Below are positions 1-6,314 of a DNA stretch of 10,342 nt, piece after piece (position 1 is the first letter of the stretch; every line of letters begins with the position of its first letter). The stretch is taken from NCBI GenBank assembly GCA_003599205.1, contig QZJA01000015.1, forward strand, positions 1-10,342, written 5' to 3'. This DNA is from Candidatus Parcubacteria bacterium (lineage in GTDB: Bacteria; Patescibacteriota; Patescibacteriia; UBA1558; GWA2-36-10). The notes beneath the pieces were generated by a model. That model had not been told where the DNA came from. It saw only the letters and a list, made by a program, of their open reading frames with translations, and searched no databases. The position numbers and the translations under genes were made by a program.

Positions 1-205
1 TAAATTTTTTTATGGCTTCAAGAGCAGTGCCTATTTTATTGTTGGGTATGATACTGACGTAAGCGGTGGCATTTTTGAGATCGGGGGCAACGCTGACTTC
101 GGATACAGACACTAGGGTGCCCATCGGTGCCTCAAAATCTTTTATAATAATTTGATTTATAGTTGAGCGTAGCAATTCTGCTACTTGCTCAGTTCTTTTA
201 CTCAT
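1..205 (-). CDS. rbfA: Ribosome-binding factor A, 5' part (runs off the left edge)
   Basis: RbfA binds the 30S subunit and assists late 16S rRNA maturation near the 5' helix 1 region. About 68 codons are visible and the C-terminal part lies outside the window. The translation begins MSKRTEQVAELLRSTINQII and continues with a stretch around residues 29-53 (APMGTLVSVSEVSVAPDLKN, then ATAYVS) that matches the RbfA family pattern of a beta strand, a 'V..DL..A..YVS' segment and a following strand. The ATG lies within the end of infB and the two genes share 8 nt (ATGAGTAA), so translation is probably coupled to infB termination. No independent Shine-Dalgarno is evident. The infB-rbfA order is the common bacterial one, which supports the call even though the protein is partial. 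Confidence 0.9.
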   Translation of the reverse strand, partial: MSKRTEQVAELLRSTINQIIIKDFEAPMGTLVSVSEVSVAPDLKNATAYVSIIPNNKIGTALEAIKKF

Positions 206-2174
206 ATGATTCTAGGAAAAATTCTAGAGTGTCGCCAACTTCAATGATTGGTTCACCTTTATATTCTATACCAGCTTCATTGCCTTCGACAACCTCGTTT
301 ACATTTTCTTTGGCTGATTGTAGGCTGATAAGCTCTCCCATAGTTTCTACTTCTCCGTTTTTGATGACTTTTATTTTGGCATTTTTGCTAATTTTGCCTT
401 TGGTGATTTTACCACCAAGTATCATAGAATTTTTACTGGATTTAAATATTGCCAGTACTTGCATAGTACCCAAAAATTTGTGAATAACTTTTTTGGCTTT
501 GATGTGGGTCAATATTTTTTCTACTTCTTCAAGTAGTTTATAGATAATATCAAAATAGAGGACAGTAACATGTTTTTCGTTAGCCAAGGAAGTGATATTT
601 TTGTTTTCTTTGATGTGGAAACCAATCACAATAGCTTTGGTGGCTTCGGCATTGGCTATGTCGTCTTCAGTGATTTGACCCAAGCCCTTTTTGAGTACTC
701 TTATTTTTGTTTCGGGTACTTTTATTTTACTCAGTGATTCTTCGATAGCTTCAGCTGAGCCTAAAACGTCTGATTTGATGATTAGATTTAAAGTATTTAT
801 GCCTGATTCTTCATCATCACTATTTTGGGTGCTATTGGAGCTTGAGGATATTTTTCTTTTTCCGTTGGAAATTTTTAATCTGCCTTTGAATTCTTTTTTG
901 TCAGTAATTACTTCCAATATTTCCCCGACACTAGGTAGTTCTTTGAGACCAAGGATTTTTACCGGGGTAGCTGGGGTAGCTGCGGTTAGGTTTTTCCCAG
1001 TCCAGTCTTGCATGATTTTTATTTTTCCTGATACATCACCGACCATAAACATGTCGCCGATTTTGAGTGTGCCGGCCTGTACCAAAACAGTGGCTACTGG
1101 GCCAGCACTTTTGTCGATATGAGATTCAATAATAGTGCCGACAGCTGAGCCTTGAGCATCGGCTTTGATATTTTCTAGGTCAGCTATAAGTAAGATAGTA
1201 TCTAGTAGTTCGGGAATATTTTTGTTGAATTTAGCAGAAATTGGCTGACAAATTACTTTGCCACCCCAATCTTCAGGTATGAGGTTTATTTCGGACAGCT
1301 CTTGTTTTACTTTATCTATATTAGCCTCTTCTTTGTCTATTTTGTTGATGGCTACCACGAAAGGTAATTTTTCTTTTTGGATGACGGAAATACTTTCTAG
1401 AGTTTGTGGTTGTAGACCATCATCGGCTGCTACAACTAAAACAGCCACGTCGGCTATTTGTCCGCCACGGGAACGCATAGCCTTGAAAGCTTCGTGACCG
1501 GGAGTATCCAAAAAGGTTATTAGTCTATCACGAGTCTCGGTCTGGTAAGCACCAATATGTTGAGTGATGCCGCCAGCTTCTTGATCTACTACATTGGTTT
1601 GTCTGATAGCATCAAGGAGCTTTGTTTTGCCATGATCGACATGACCCATAACTACTACCACTGGTGGTTTGGTATCTTGAGCGTTTCTGGTGTTCAATAA
1701 TTTTTCTAGCCTTTCTCTTTTACTAGCTTCTTCTTTTATTTCGTTGTCCGATTTTATTACTTTAAAACCAAGATCCTCAGCAATAATAGTGGCCGTATCA
1801 AAATCTACTCTTTCATTGAGAGAAACCATGATGCCATTTTTCATCAATTCGCCCATTAGCTTGGCTACAGGGAATTTCATCATCTCGGCCATATCTTTGA
1901 CGACTATACTTTCACCAATGGCTAGTTCTTTGTTGTTCTCCGAATCTTTTTTTTGCTCAGTTGGTTCATCTTTGCCTCTTTCTTCAACTTTGGACAATCT
2001 TTTTTGCATGGCTTGTTTTTTTTGAGATTTTTTCCAAGCCTCACTTATCTTTGGAGCCAAAGCATCATCTATCTTGATAGCGCGAGCGCCAACATCAAAA
2101 CCAAGCTCTGGCAATTTTTCCAGTAGCTCTTGGGTAGTTGTTTTTAGTTGTCTAGCTAAGGTAGATACATTCAT
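198..2174 (-). CDS. infB: Translation initiation factor IF-2
   Basis: IF-2 is the GTPase that brings initiator fMet-tRNA to the 30S P site and promotes 50S joining in the cytoplasm. The 658-residue protein is short for the family because the charged N-terminal linker (about residues 48-85) is brief. Domains: a small IF2 N-terminal helical subdomain (1-50), a second IF2_N module (about 86-140), the G domain (170-335), beta-barrel domain II (345-425), domain III (458-555) and the fMet-tRNA-binding C2 barrel (560-655). GTPase motifs are intact: G1 GHVDHGKT 177-184, G2 GGITQHIGAY 201-210, G3 DTPGH 223-227, G4 NKID 277-280, G5 SAK 313-315. A Ser- and Asp-rich linker (443-457) separates domains II and III. 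The ATG is supported by AGGAG 9 nt upstream. It is the first gene of a minus-strand unit with rbfA. Confidence 0.98.
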   Translation of the reverse strand: MNVSTLARQLKTTTQELLEKLPELGFDVGARAIKIDDALAPKISEAWKKSQKKQAMQKRLSKVEERGKDEPTEQKKDSENNKELAIGESIVVKDMAEMMKFPVAKLMGELMKNGIMVSLNERVDFDTATIIAEDLGFKVIKSDNEIKEEASKRERLEKLLNTRNAQDTKPPVVVVMGHVDHGKTKLLDAIRQTNVVDQEAGGITQHIGAYQTETRDRLITFLDTPGHEAFKAMRSRGGQIADVAVLVVAADDGLQPQTLESISVIQKEKLPFVVAINKIDKEEANIDKVKQELSEINLIPEDWGGKVICQPISAKFNKNIPELLDTILLIADLENIKADAQGSAVGTIIESHIDKSAGPVATVLVQAGTLKIGDMFMVGDVSGKIKIMQDWTGKNLTAATPATPVKILGLKELPSVGEILEVITDKKEFKGRLKISNGKRKISSSSNSTQNSDDEESGINTLNLIIKSDVLGSAEAIEESLSKIKVPETKIRVLKKGLGQITEDDIANAEATKAIVIGFHIKENKNITSLANEKHVTVLYFDIIYKLLEEVEKILTHIKAKKVIHKFLGTMQVLAIFKSSKNSMILGGKITKGKISKNAKIKVIKNGEVETMGELISLQSAKENVNEVVEGNEAGIEYKGEPIIEVGDTLEFFLESYE

Positions 2175-2183
2175 GATGTAGGT

Positions 2184-2188
2184 CTCCT
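2184..2188 (-). promoter_or_regulatory. Shine-Dalgarno site of infB
   Basis: On the minus strand AGGAG (extended AGGAGACC) lies 9 nt before the infB ATG. It is the only well-spaced canonical ribosome binding site in the window and fixes the infB start. Confidence 0.8.
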
Positions 2189-2200
2189 ATAAATAAATTA

Positions 2201-2224
2201 AATACACGCTATATAGAGTGTATT
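2201..2224. repeat. Inverted repeat in the infB leader
   Basis: The arms AATACAC (2201-2207) and GTGTATT (2218-2224) are perfectly complementary. After one mismatch the pairing resumes with CT/AG around an ATAT loop. It lies between the proposed infB promoter and its Shine-Dalgarno, so it would form a leader hairpin about 12 nt upstream of AGGAG or could be an operator. Function unknown. Confidence 0.4.
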
Positions 2225-2243
2225 AACAATTAAAGTCTCCCTA

Positions 2244-2272
2244 ACTCTACTAGAAAAGCCCAAAAAAGTCAA
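2244..2272 (-). promoter_or_regulatory. Putative promoter of infB-rbfA
   Basis: Read on the minus strand there is a -35 TTGACT (2272-2267), a 17-nt spacer and a -10 TAGAGT (2249-2244). Transcription would start near 2236 and give a leader of about 60 nt holding the inverted repeat and AGGAG. This is a sequence match only. In many bacteria infB lies further down a nusA operon, whereas here it seems to head its own unit. Confidence 0.5.
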
Positions 2273-2330
2273 CCATTCAATTGAGGACTAGATTAGTATT
2301 TATGGGCGTTTTTTTAATAGCGTATTGTTG

Positions 2331-2359
2331 TTGACAAATGTTAGATATTATTATACATT
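2331..2359 (+). promoter_or_regulatory. Putative promoter of the DHH-like gene
   Basis: A consensus -35 TTGACA (2331-2336), a 17-nt spacer and a -10 TACATT (2354-2359). The predicted start near 2366 gives a leader of about 26 nt with no visible Shine-Dalgarno. It is divergent from the infB promoter, with about 60 bp between the two -35 boxes. Confidence 0.55.
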
Positions 2360-2391
2360 GTATAGTTAAAAAAGATTTATTTAAGCTGTAG

Positions 2392-3504
2392 ATGGATTTG
2401 CCATTAGAACAATTAGGTAGGTTACTGACTAATTCCAGTCGAATACTCTTGACTGGTTCTAGTAGTCCTAACGTGGATCTGATTACTACTGCTGTTGCCT
2501 GGCAGCTTTTTTTGACTAGGCAAAAAAAAATAGTTGATGTTGCTTTTGCCGGATCTTTGCCAAAATTAAAATTTTTACCGAAAACAGCTATTATAAAAAA
2601 TGAAGTAGGTGAGCTAGGTAAATTCAAAATTATTTTGGATGTTTCTAAGACCAAAGTGAAACAGTTGAGCTATGATATAGATGATGACAAACTGGTTATA
2701 GATATTGTGCCTGAAGATGGTATCTTTAAAGCCAAAGATCTTTCAACTACTGAGGGAGACTATAAATATGATCTAGTAATTTGTTTGGGAGCAAACAGTT
2801 TAGAGTCATTGGGAGAAATTTATAATGGTAATAGAAATTTTTTTCATAGGGTTTCTGTTATCAATATTGATCGTTCAGTACTAAATGAAAATTTTGGGCA
2901 GCTTAATATTATTGAGAGCGGTTCTAGCTCATTGGCTGAGATTTCTTATCATGCTTTGGAAAAGCACATTGACCAAGATATTGCTACTTGTCTTTTGGCG
3001 GGTATCATAGCTGCTACTAATAGTTTCCAGTCGCCTCAAGTGGTGCCAGATACTTTGGAGCTGGCCAGCGAGCTCATAGTAAAGGGAGCAAAAAGAGAGG
3101 AGATAATAGAAGCCCTTTATCGGACCAAAGATATTGATACTTTGAAGAATTGGGGCAGGATATTGTCACGTCTGCATAAACAAAAATATATTATTAGTTC
3201 ACATCTCAAACACGATGAAGCGGATAATCTGCCTGAAGATTTTCAGGAGATGGTCAAAGATTTGATTTTATCTACACCCAATGTTCAGGTGGCAGTTATT
3301 TATTATCAACTAGAGTTTAAACAAACTGAGGCTTGGGTTTATACTATTGCCAATATTAATGCTCTTGATTTACTCAAAGATCTTTCCGCCCAAGGTGATC
3401 GTCGTTTTGCCAAAGTCAAGTTGGATAAAGATTTGACCGCTAGTCGAGAGTTAGTTAGCAAGAAAATAGAGGCTAAACTGGAGCTGATAAATAAGTCACT
3501 TTAG
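2392..3504 (+). CDS. DHH/NrnA-like phosphoesterase fold protein, catalytic residues apparently lost
   Basis: The 370-residue protein has the layout of DHH-DHHA1 phosphoesterases such as NrnA, which degrade nanoRNA and pAp using two Mn ions. Where active members have H-x-x-P-D-x-D, this protein has SSSPNVD (23-29), keeping only the last Asp. Where they have N-I-D-H-H it has NIDRS (158-162), followed by the recognisable NENFGQLN and SSLAEISYHAL. Where they have T-D-T-G-x-F it has AATNSF (207-212). No GGGH motif is visible in the C-terminal DHHA1 region (about 265-370). The fold is therefore probably kept without the metal site, suggesting a binding or structural role. In many bacteria nrnA lies next to infB-rbfA, so the location fits a diverged descendant, though here it is transcribed divergently. 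An in-frame TAG directly before the ATG fixes the 5' limit. No Shine-Dalgarno is seen. Family call fairly sure; inactivity is an inference from motifs. Confidence 0.75.
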   Translation: MDLPLEQLGRLLTNSSRILLTGSSSPNVDLITTAVAWQLFLTRQKKIVDVAFAGSLPKLKFLPKTAIIKNEVGELGKFKIILDVSKTKVKQLSYDIDDDKLVIDIVPEDGIFKAKDLSTTEGDYKYDLVICLGANSLESLGEIYNGNRNFFHRVSVINIDRSVLNENFGQLNIIESGSSSLAEISYHALEKHIDQDIATCLLAGIIAATNSFQSPQVVPDTLELASELIVKGAKREEIIEALYRTKDIDTLKNWGRILSRLHKQKYIISSHLKHDEADNLPEDFQEMVKDLILSTPNVQVAVIYYQLEFKQTEAWVYTIANINALDLLKDLSAQGDRRFAKVKLDKDLTASRELVSKKIEAKLELINKSL

Positions 3505-3507
3505 TGC

Positions 3508-3536
3508 TTCACAAAAAACATAAGTTCGTCTATAAT
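3508..3536 (+). promoter_or_regulatory. Near-consensus promoter of the tRNA region
   Basis: A -35 TTCACA (3508-3513), a 17-nt spacer and a perfect -10 TATAAT (3531-3536) start 3 nt after the stop of the DHH-like gene. A transcript from about 3543 would first include the broken tRNA copy and the two hairpin units, then the intact tRNA. A second TATAAT (3674-3679) lies 6 nt before the intact tRNA but has no good -35. Confidence 0.65.
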
Positions 3537-3546
3537 ACTTATGTTT
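3516..3546. repeat. Perfect 10-bp inverted repeat enclosing the -10 box
   Basis: AAACATAAGT (3516-3525) and ACTTATGTTT (3537-3546) are exact reverse complements separated by 11 nt that end in TATAAT. It could be an operator for the tRNA promoter or a weak AT-rich terminator hairpin for the preceding gene (T-rich bases follow). The sequence alone cannot decide. Confidence 0.5.
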
Positions 3547-3558
3547 ATTTATACATTA

Positions 3559-3655
3559 CGTCCTGCCCGCCTAGACTCGCTAGTCGAGGCTGGCCCGCCT
3601 AGACTCGCTAGTCGAGGCTGGTAGCTCAGCTGGTTAAAAATCACAATAATAAAGT
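3559..3655 (+). pseudogene. Decayed duplicate of the tRNA-Ile 5' half, interrupted by a repeat insertion
   Basis: The 15 bases ATACATTACGTCCTG (3551-3565) recur before and inside the intact tRNA (3678-3692). This covers 8 bases of flank and the whole 5' acceptor strand. After a 56-bp insertion the copy resumes with TAGCTCAGCTGGTTA (3622-3636), identical to the intact D-arm, then decays. ATCAC and ATAAAGT can still be matched to the anticodon arm, but no T-arm or 3' acceptor strand remains. Removing the insertion puts the copy 71 bp from the intact tRNA, as expected for a tandem duplication of about one tRNA length. The insertion falls exactly after acceptor position 7. It cannot make a functional tRNA. 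Confidence 0.75.
3566..3621 (+). repeat. Two tandem perfect 28-bp palindromic units
   Basis: The units 3566-3593 and 3594-3621 are identical. Each one folds on itself along its full length: CC/GG, a C-T mismatch, GCCT/AGGC, an A-G mismatch, GACT/AGTC and a CGCT loop, giving 10 pairs. They are much more GC-rich than the surrounding DNA. Small palindromic intergenic elements of this kind (REP-like) are dispersed in many bacterial genomes, but only these two copies are present here. They sit inside the broken tRNA copy and no clear target-site duplication is visible. Confidence 0.85.
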
Positions 3656-3685
3656 TTATTAAAATTTAATTTATATAATACATTA

Positions 3686-3762
3686 CGTCCTGTAGCTCAG
3701 CTGGTTAGAGCATCACTCTTATAAAGTGGGGGTCCTGGGTTCAAATCCCAGCAGGACGACCA
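3686..3762 (+). tRNA. tRNA-Ile with anticodon UAU
   Basis: A complete 77-nt cloverleaf. The acceptor stem CGTCCTG/CAGGACG has 7 perfect pairs; the D stem is GCTC/GAGC with loop AGCTGGTTA. The anticodon stem TCACT/AGTGG includes one T-G pair, and the loop CTTATAA places anticodon TAT at 3720-3722. The variable loop is 5 nt (GGGTC), and the T arm is CTGGG-TTCAAAT-CCCAG. The discriminator is A and CCA is encoded (3760-3762). Anticodon UAU would read AUA, an Ile codon. Most bacteria read AUA with a CAU tRNA modified to lysidine by TilS, so a UAU tRNA is uncommon. Confidence 0.93.
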
Positions 3763-3796
3763 TTCGATCTCGTTTAGTTAATAGCTTATCTTTGTG

Positions 3797-3817
3797 GCAC
3801 CCTTAGTGGTGTTTTTT
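3797..3817 (+). terminator. Probable intrinsic terminator after tRNA-Ile
   Basis: CACC (3798-3801) pairs with GGTG (3808-3811) around a 6-nt loop, with a possible flanking G-T pair, followed by six T (3812-3817). The stem is short, so termination may be partial. It lies 35 nt beyond the tRNA CCA end. Confidence 0.5.
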
Positions 3818-3829
3818 AGTTGCTTATTT

Positions 3830-3859
3830 TTCATAATTTTGGTTTAATATTACTATAAT
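3830..3859 (+). promoter_or_regulatory. Putative promoter of the 795-residue fusion gene (leaderless)
   Basis: A perfect -10 TATAAT (3854-3859) has a weak -35 TTCATA (3830-3835) at 18-nt spacing. Only 8 nt separate the -10 box from the ATG at 3868, so transcription would begin at or just before the start codon and no Shine-Dalgarno can be accommodated. Confidence 0.5.
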
Positions 3860-3867
3860 TTATTTTT

Positions 3868-6255
3868 ATGAAGAATTTTTTTAAAAACAATTTATTGTTA
3901 TTTGTAGTTTTTGTTACTGGAGCAGCTGTTTTGGTGGTGGAGGTAGTAGCTGTTCGTATTTTATCACCTTATTTTGGCAGTACTATCTTTACGGTGTCTA
4001 GCGTAATGGGTGTTATTTTAGCGGCTTTAAGTCTAGGTTATTATTTTGGTGGTAAGCTAGCAGATAAATATCCTTCCGAAAGATTATTTTTTAGCATTAT
4101 ATTTATTAGCGGCGCGAGCGTGTTGCTCTTACAACTTTTGAGTTTACTGATACTGCCCATTTTGGGCTACGGTCTTTCTATTACCACGGGTCCTTTGATA
4201 TCGGCTGTTGTTTTATTTTTTATACCGGCTTTTTTGCTGGGTACTTTGTCGCCTTTGGTCATCAGATTGCAAAAAGATCGTTTGCCAGACAAAGGTATAG
4301 GTGGTATCAGCGGGCAAGTTTTTTTCTGGTCAACTTTAGGCAGTATATTTGGCTCACTTTTTACGGGCTTTGTCTTGATACCTAATTTTGGAATTAATGA
4401 AATCGTCTTGACTACCGGAGCCATCTTGTTGCTCTTGGGTATTATACCGATTTTTTTTATGGCTGGGAGCAAGAAGTTTTTTTTTAAATTGATTGTTTTG
4501 ATTGTTCTCATTGCAGTAGTTCTTTTTGCCTCTCAGATTTTCAAACCGGACCAAAATATCATCTATGAAAAAGACGGTCTATACGAAAAACTGTTTATCT
4601 ATGATGATACTTATGAGGGTCGTCCGGCCCGTTTTTTTGTTCAGGATAGGAGCAATTCTGGGGCTATGTTTTTGGATGGCGACGATTTGCTTTTTAAATA
4701 TACAAAATATTATTCTCTTTATAAAATTTTTGTCCCCGAGGCAAAAGAAGTTTTGGCTATTGGTGGGGGGATTTATTCTGTGCCCAAAAAATTATTAGAA
4801 GAGCTTCCAGAAGCAAACATTGACGTCTCAGAGATAGAGCCGGAGCTGGAAGAGCTGGCCAAGAAATATTTTGCCCTGCCAGAAAGTCCCAGATTAAAAA
4901 CTTATACTGAAGACGGTCGGCGTTATCTAGTAGATACGGACAAAAAGTATGATTTGGTTTTTAGTGATGTCTACTTTTCTATTTATTCGGTGCCAATGCA
5001 TTTTACTACTCAGGAATTTTATCAGATTGCCAAGAGTAAACTCAATCAAAATGGCATTTTTGTGGCCAATTTTATTGGCTCTTTATCCAGACAAAAACCA
5101 TCTCTTTTATTTTCAGAAATAAAAACCTTTGAATCGGTTTTTGATAACACTTATTATTTTGCTGTCAACGGGCCAGATAATCTTGATATGCAGAATATAA
5201 TTTTTGTTGGGGTCAATGGTGATAAAAAAATAGATTTTACTGCGTCAGAAATCACGGGCAATCAAGACCCAATAATTCAGAATTTAGCTAGTCGAGTGGT
5301 GGATCTAAATCGTTTTGACCTTAGTGATTATCCTGTTTTGACTGATAATTATGCGCCAGTTGAATATTTGACAGCCCAGAGCTTGAGTAGAAATTTAAGG
5401 CAGAAAGAAATGTTGTTTGACGGTCAGGAGATAATGTCTTTGATTGACCAGCAGTTGGACTATGGTCCGCGCTATCTGAGTTCTTCTGGGCACGAAAAAT
5501 TGAAAAATTTTTTAATAGCCAATGCTAATTCTTTGGCTGATGAAGTTTTGCTTCAGTCATGGCAACATACCGATAAAAATGGAAAAAATTTTCCTTTAAC
5601 AAATATTATTGCTAGGTTTAACCCTGATAAAGAAAATAGAATAATACTAGGGACTCATTATGATAGTAAGAAATTTGCTCATAATGACGCTGATGATCCT
5701 AGCCAGCCAGTTCCTGGTGCTAACGACTCAGCTTCCTCTACGGCTGTGCTTTTGGAGTTAATGCGTCAATTTTCTTTAAACCAAGGAGCCTTTGAAGTGG
5801 GTGTCGATATTATATTTTTTGATGGTGAAGAAGGGGAGGAGTGGATAGTAGATGAGTACGATGCTTGGTCTCCTTTGGGCTCAAAATATTTTGTTCAAAA
5901 TTTGTCTGAATTTTATCCCAAAACTCCGCCGACTTCAGCGATAATTTTGGATATGGTTTGTGATAGTGATTTGTTGATACAACCGGAGGCGTCTTCGATA
6001 GCTAACGCGCCCAAACTAGTCGATTCTTTTTGGAAGATAGCTCGCGAAACAAGCCCGGAAAATTTTTCTTTGTCACCCACAAACACAATAATTGATGATC
6101 ATACCATTTTGCAGCAGGCAGGTATTGATAGTATAGTATTGATTGATTTTACTTATCCCTATTTTCATACGACCAAGGACACGCTGGATAAGTGTAGCCC
6201 TGAGAGTCTAGAGTCAGTCGCTACAGCAGTTTTTGATTATATTTATGAATTATAA
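3868..6255 (+). CDS. Membrane spermidine-synthase-like protein fused to an M28/glutaminyl-cyclase-like hydrolase
   Basis: Three parts are visible in 795 residues. Residues 8-223 form about seven hydrophobic helices. Residues 232-505 resemble the Rossmann domain of membrane-fused spermidine-synthase-like proteins: AIGGGIY 297-303, acidic SEIEPE 321-326, DGRRYL 349-354, YDLVFSDVY 361-369 and HFTTQEF 378-384. The GGGDGG loop of soluble spermidine synthases is absent. Residues 516-795 form an M28-type Zn hydrolase closest in pattern to glutaminyl cyclases: HYDS 597-600, GANDS 617-621 (D620), FDGEE 651-655 with E654/E655 region, a following D-x-W-S-P-L-G-S-K segment, LDM 694-696 (D695), DDH 743-745 and H767. 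Lysines and arginines fall in alternating loops (63-72, 133-142, 202-207), which with N-in and seven helices puts both soluble domains outside. An in-frame TAA within the -10 box excludes an earlier start. Substrate and activity are unknown; polyamine synthesis should not be assumed. Confidence 0.85.
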   Translation: MKNFFKNNLLLFVVFVTGAAVLVVEVVAVRILSPYFGSTIFTVSSVMGVILAALSLGYYFGGKLADKYPSERLFFSIIFISGASVLLLQLLSLLILPILGYGLSITTGPLISAVVLFFIPAFLLGTLSPLVIRLQKDRLPDKGIGGISGQVFFWSTLGSIFGSLFTGFVLIPNFGINEIVLTTGAILLLLGIIPIFFMAGSKKFFFKLIVLIVLIAVVLFASQIFKPDQNIIYEKDGLYEKLFIYDDTYEGRPARFFVQDRSNSGAMFLDGDDLLFKYTKYYSLYKIFVPEAKEVLAIGGGIYSVPKKLLEELPEANIDVSEIEPELEELAKKYFALPESPRLKTYTEDGRRYLVDTDKKYDLVFSDVYFSIYSVPMHFTTQEFYQIAKSKLNQNGIFVANFIGSLSRQKPSLLFSEIKTFESVFDNTYYFAVNGPDNLDMQNIIFVGVNGDKKIDFTASEITGNQDPIIQNLASRVVDLNRFDLSDYPVLTDNYAPVEYLTAQSLSRNLRQKEMLFDGQEIMSLIDQQLDYGPRYLSSSGHEKLKNFLIANANSLADEVLLQSWQHTDKNGKNFPLTNIIARFNPDKENRIILGTHYDSKKFAHNDADDPSQPVPGANDSASSTAVLLELMRQFSLNQGAFEVGVDIIFFDGEEGEEWIVDEYDAWSPLGSKYFVQNLSEFYPKTPPTSAIILDMVCDSDLLIQPEASSIANAPKLVDSFWKIARETSPENFSLSPTNTIIDDHTILQQAGIDSIVLIDFTYPYFHTTKDTLDKCSPESLESVATAVFDYIYEL

Positions 6256-6284
6256 TTGACAAGCTGGTTATTTTCTGCTATATT
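6256..6284 (+). promoter_or_regulatory. Strong promoter of the basic mini-gene
   Basis: A perfect -35 TTGACA (6256-6261), a 17-nt spacer and -10 TATATT (6279-6284) preceded by TGC, an extended -10 element. It begins directly after the stop codon of the preceding gene. By consensus it is the best promoter in the window; the expected start is near 6290. Confidence 0.75.
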
Positions 6285-6314
6285 TTTTACGTTAAATTAA
6301 GAGAATTATAAGAT

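Noticed and set aside
163..2025. Plus-strand ORFs opposite infB (for example 163-483, 691-1122, 1258-1497, 1690-2025)
   Set aside because: They lie antisense to a well-supported IF-2 gene, have Ser/Leu/Phe-rich low-complexity translations and match no family; they are frame shadows.
2254..2315. GCCC/GGGC with A and T runs between infB and the DHH-like gene as a bidirectional terminator
   Set aside because: Only four pairs about 40 nt apart, and both flanking genes start here rather than end, so no terminator is expected.
2277..2654. Minus-strand 125-codon ORF across the divergent promoter region
   Set aside because: It runs antisense to the start of the DHH-like gene, covers the proposed promoters and resembles no protein family.
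3566..3621. CRISPR array
   Set aside because: There are only two units, directly adjacent with no spacers, each self-palindromic, and no cas genes are nearby.
3674..3679. TATAAT directly before the intact tRNA as its main promoter
   Set aside because: No acceptable -35 at 16-18 nt spacing, and the start would fall on the first tRNA bases; the upstream promoter at 3508-3536 is much better.
3439..5296. The 10-mer GCTAGTCGAG in both coding genes (3439-3448, 5287-5296) as well as in the palindromic units
   Set aside because: In the genes it is explained by Ala-Ser-Arg codons, and the adjoining bases do not extend the repeat, so it is probably coincidence and not an inserted unit.
3868..6255. 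Two separate genes for the synthase-like and M28 parts, joined by an error
   Set aside because: The frame is continuous over the junction (about 505-516) with no stop, internal ribosome site or obvious new start, so a true fusion is the simpler reading.
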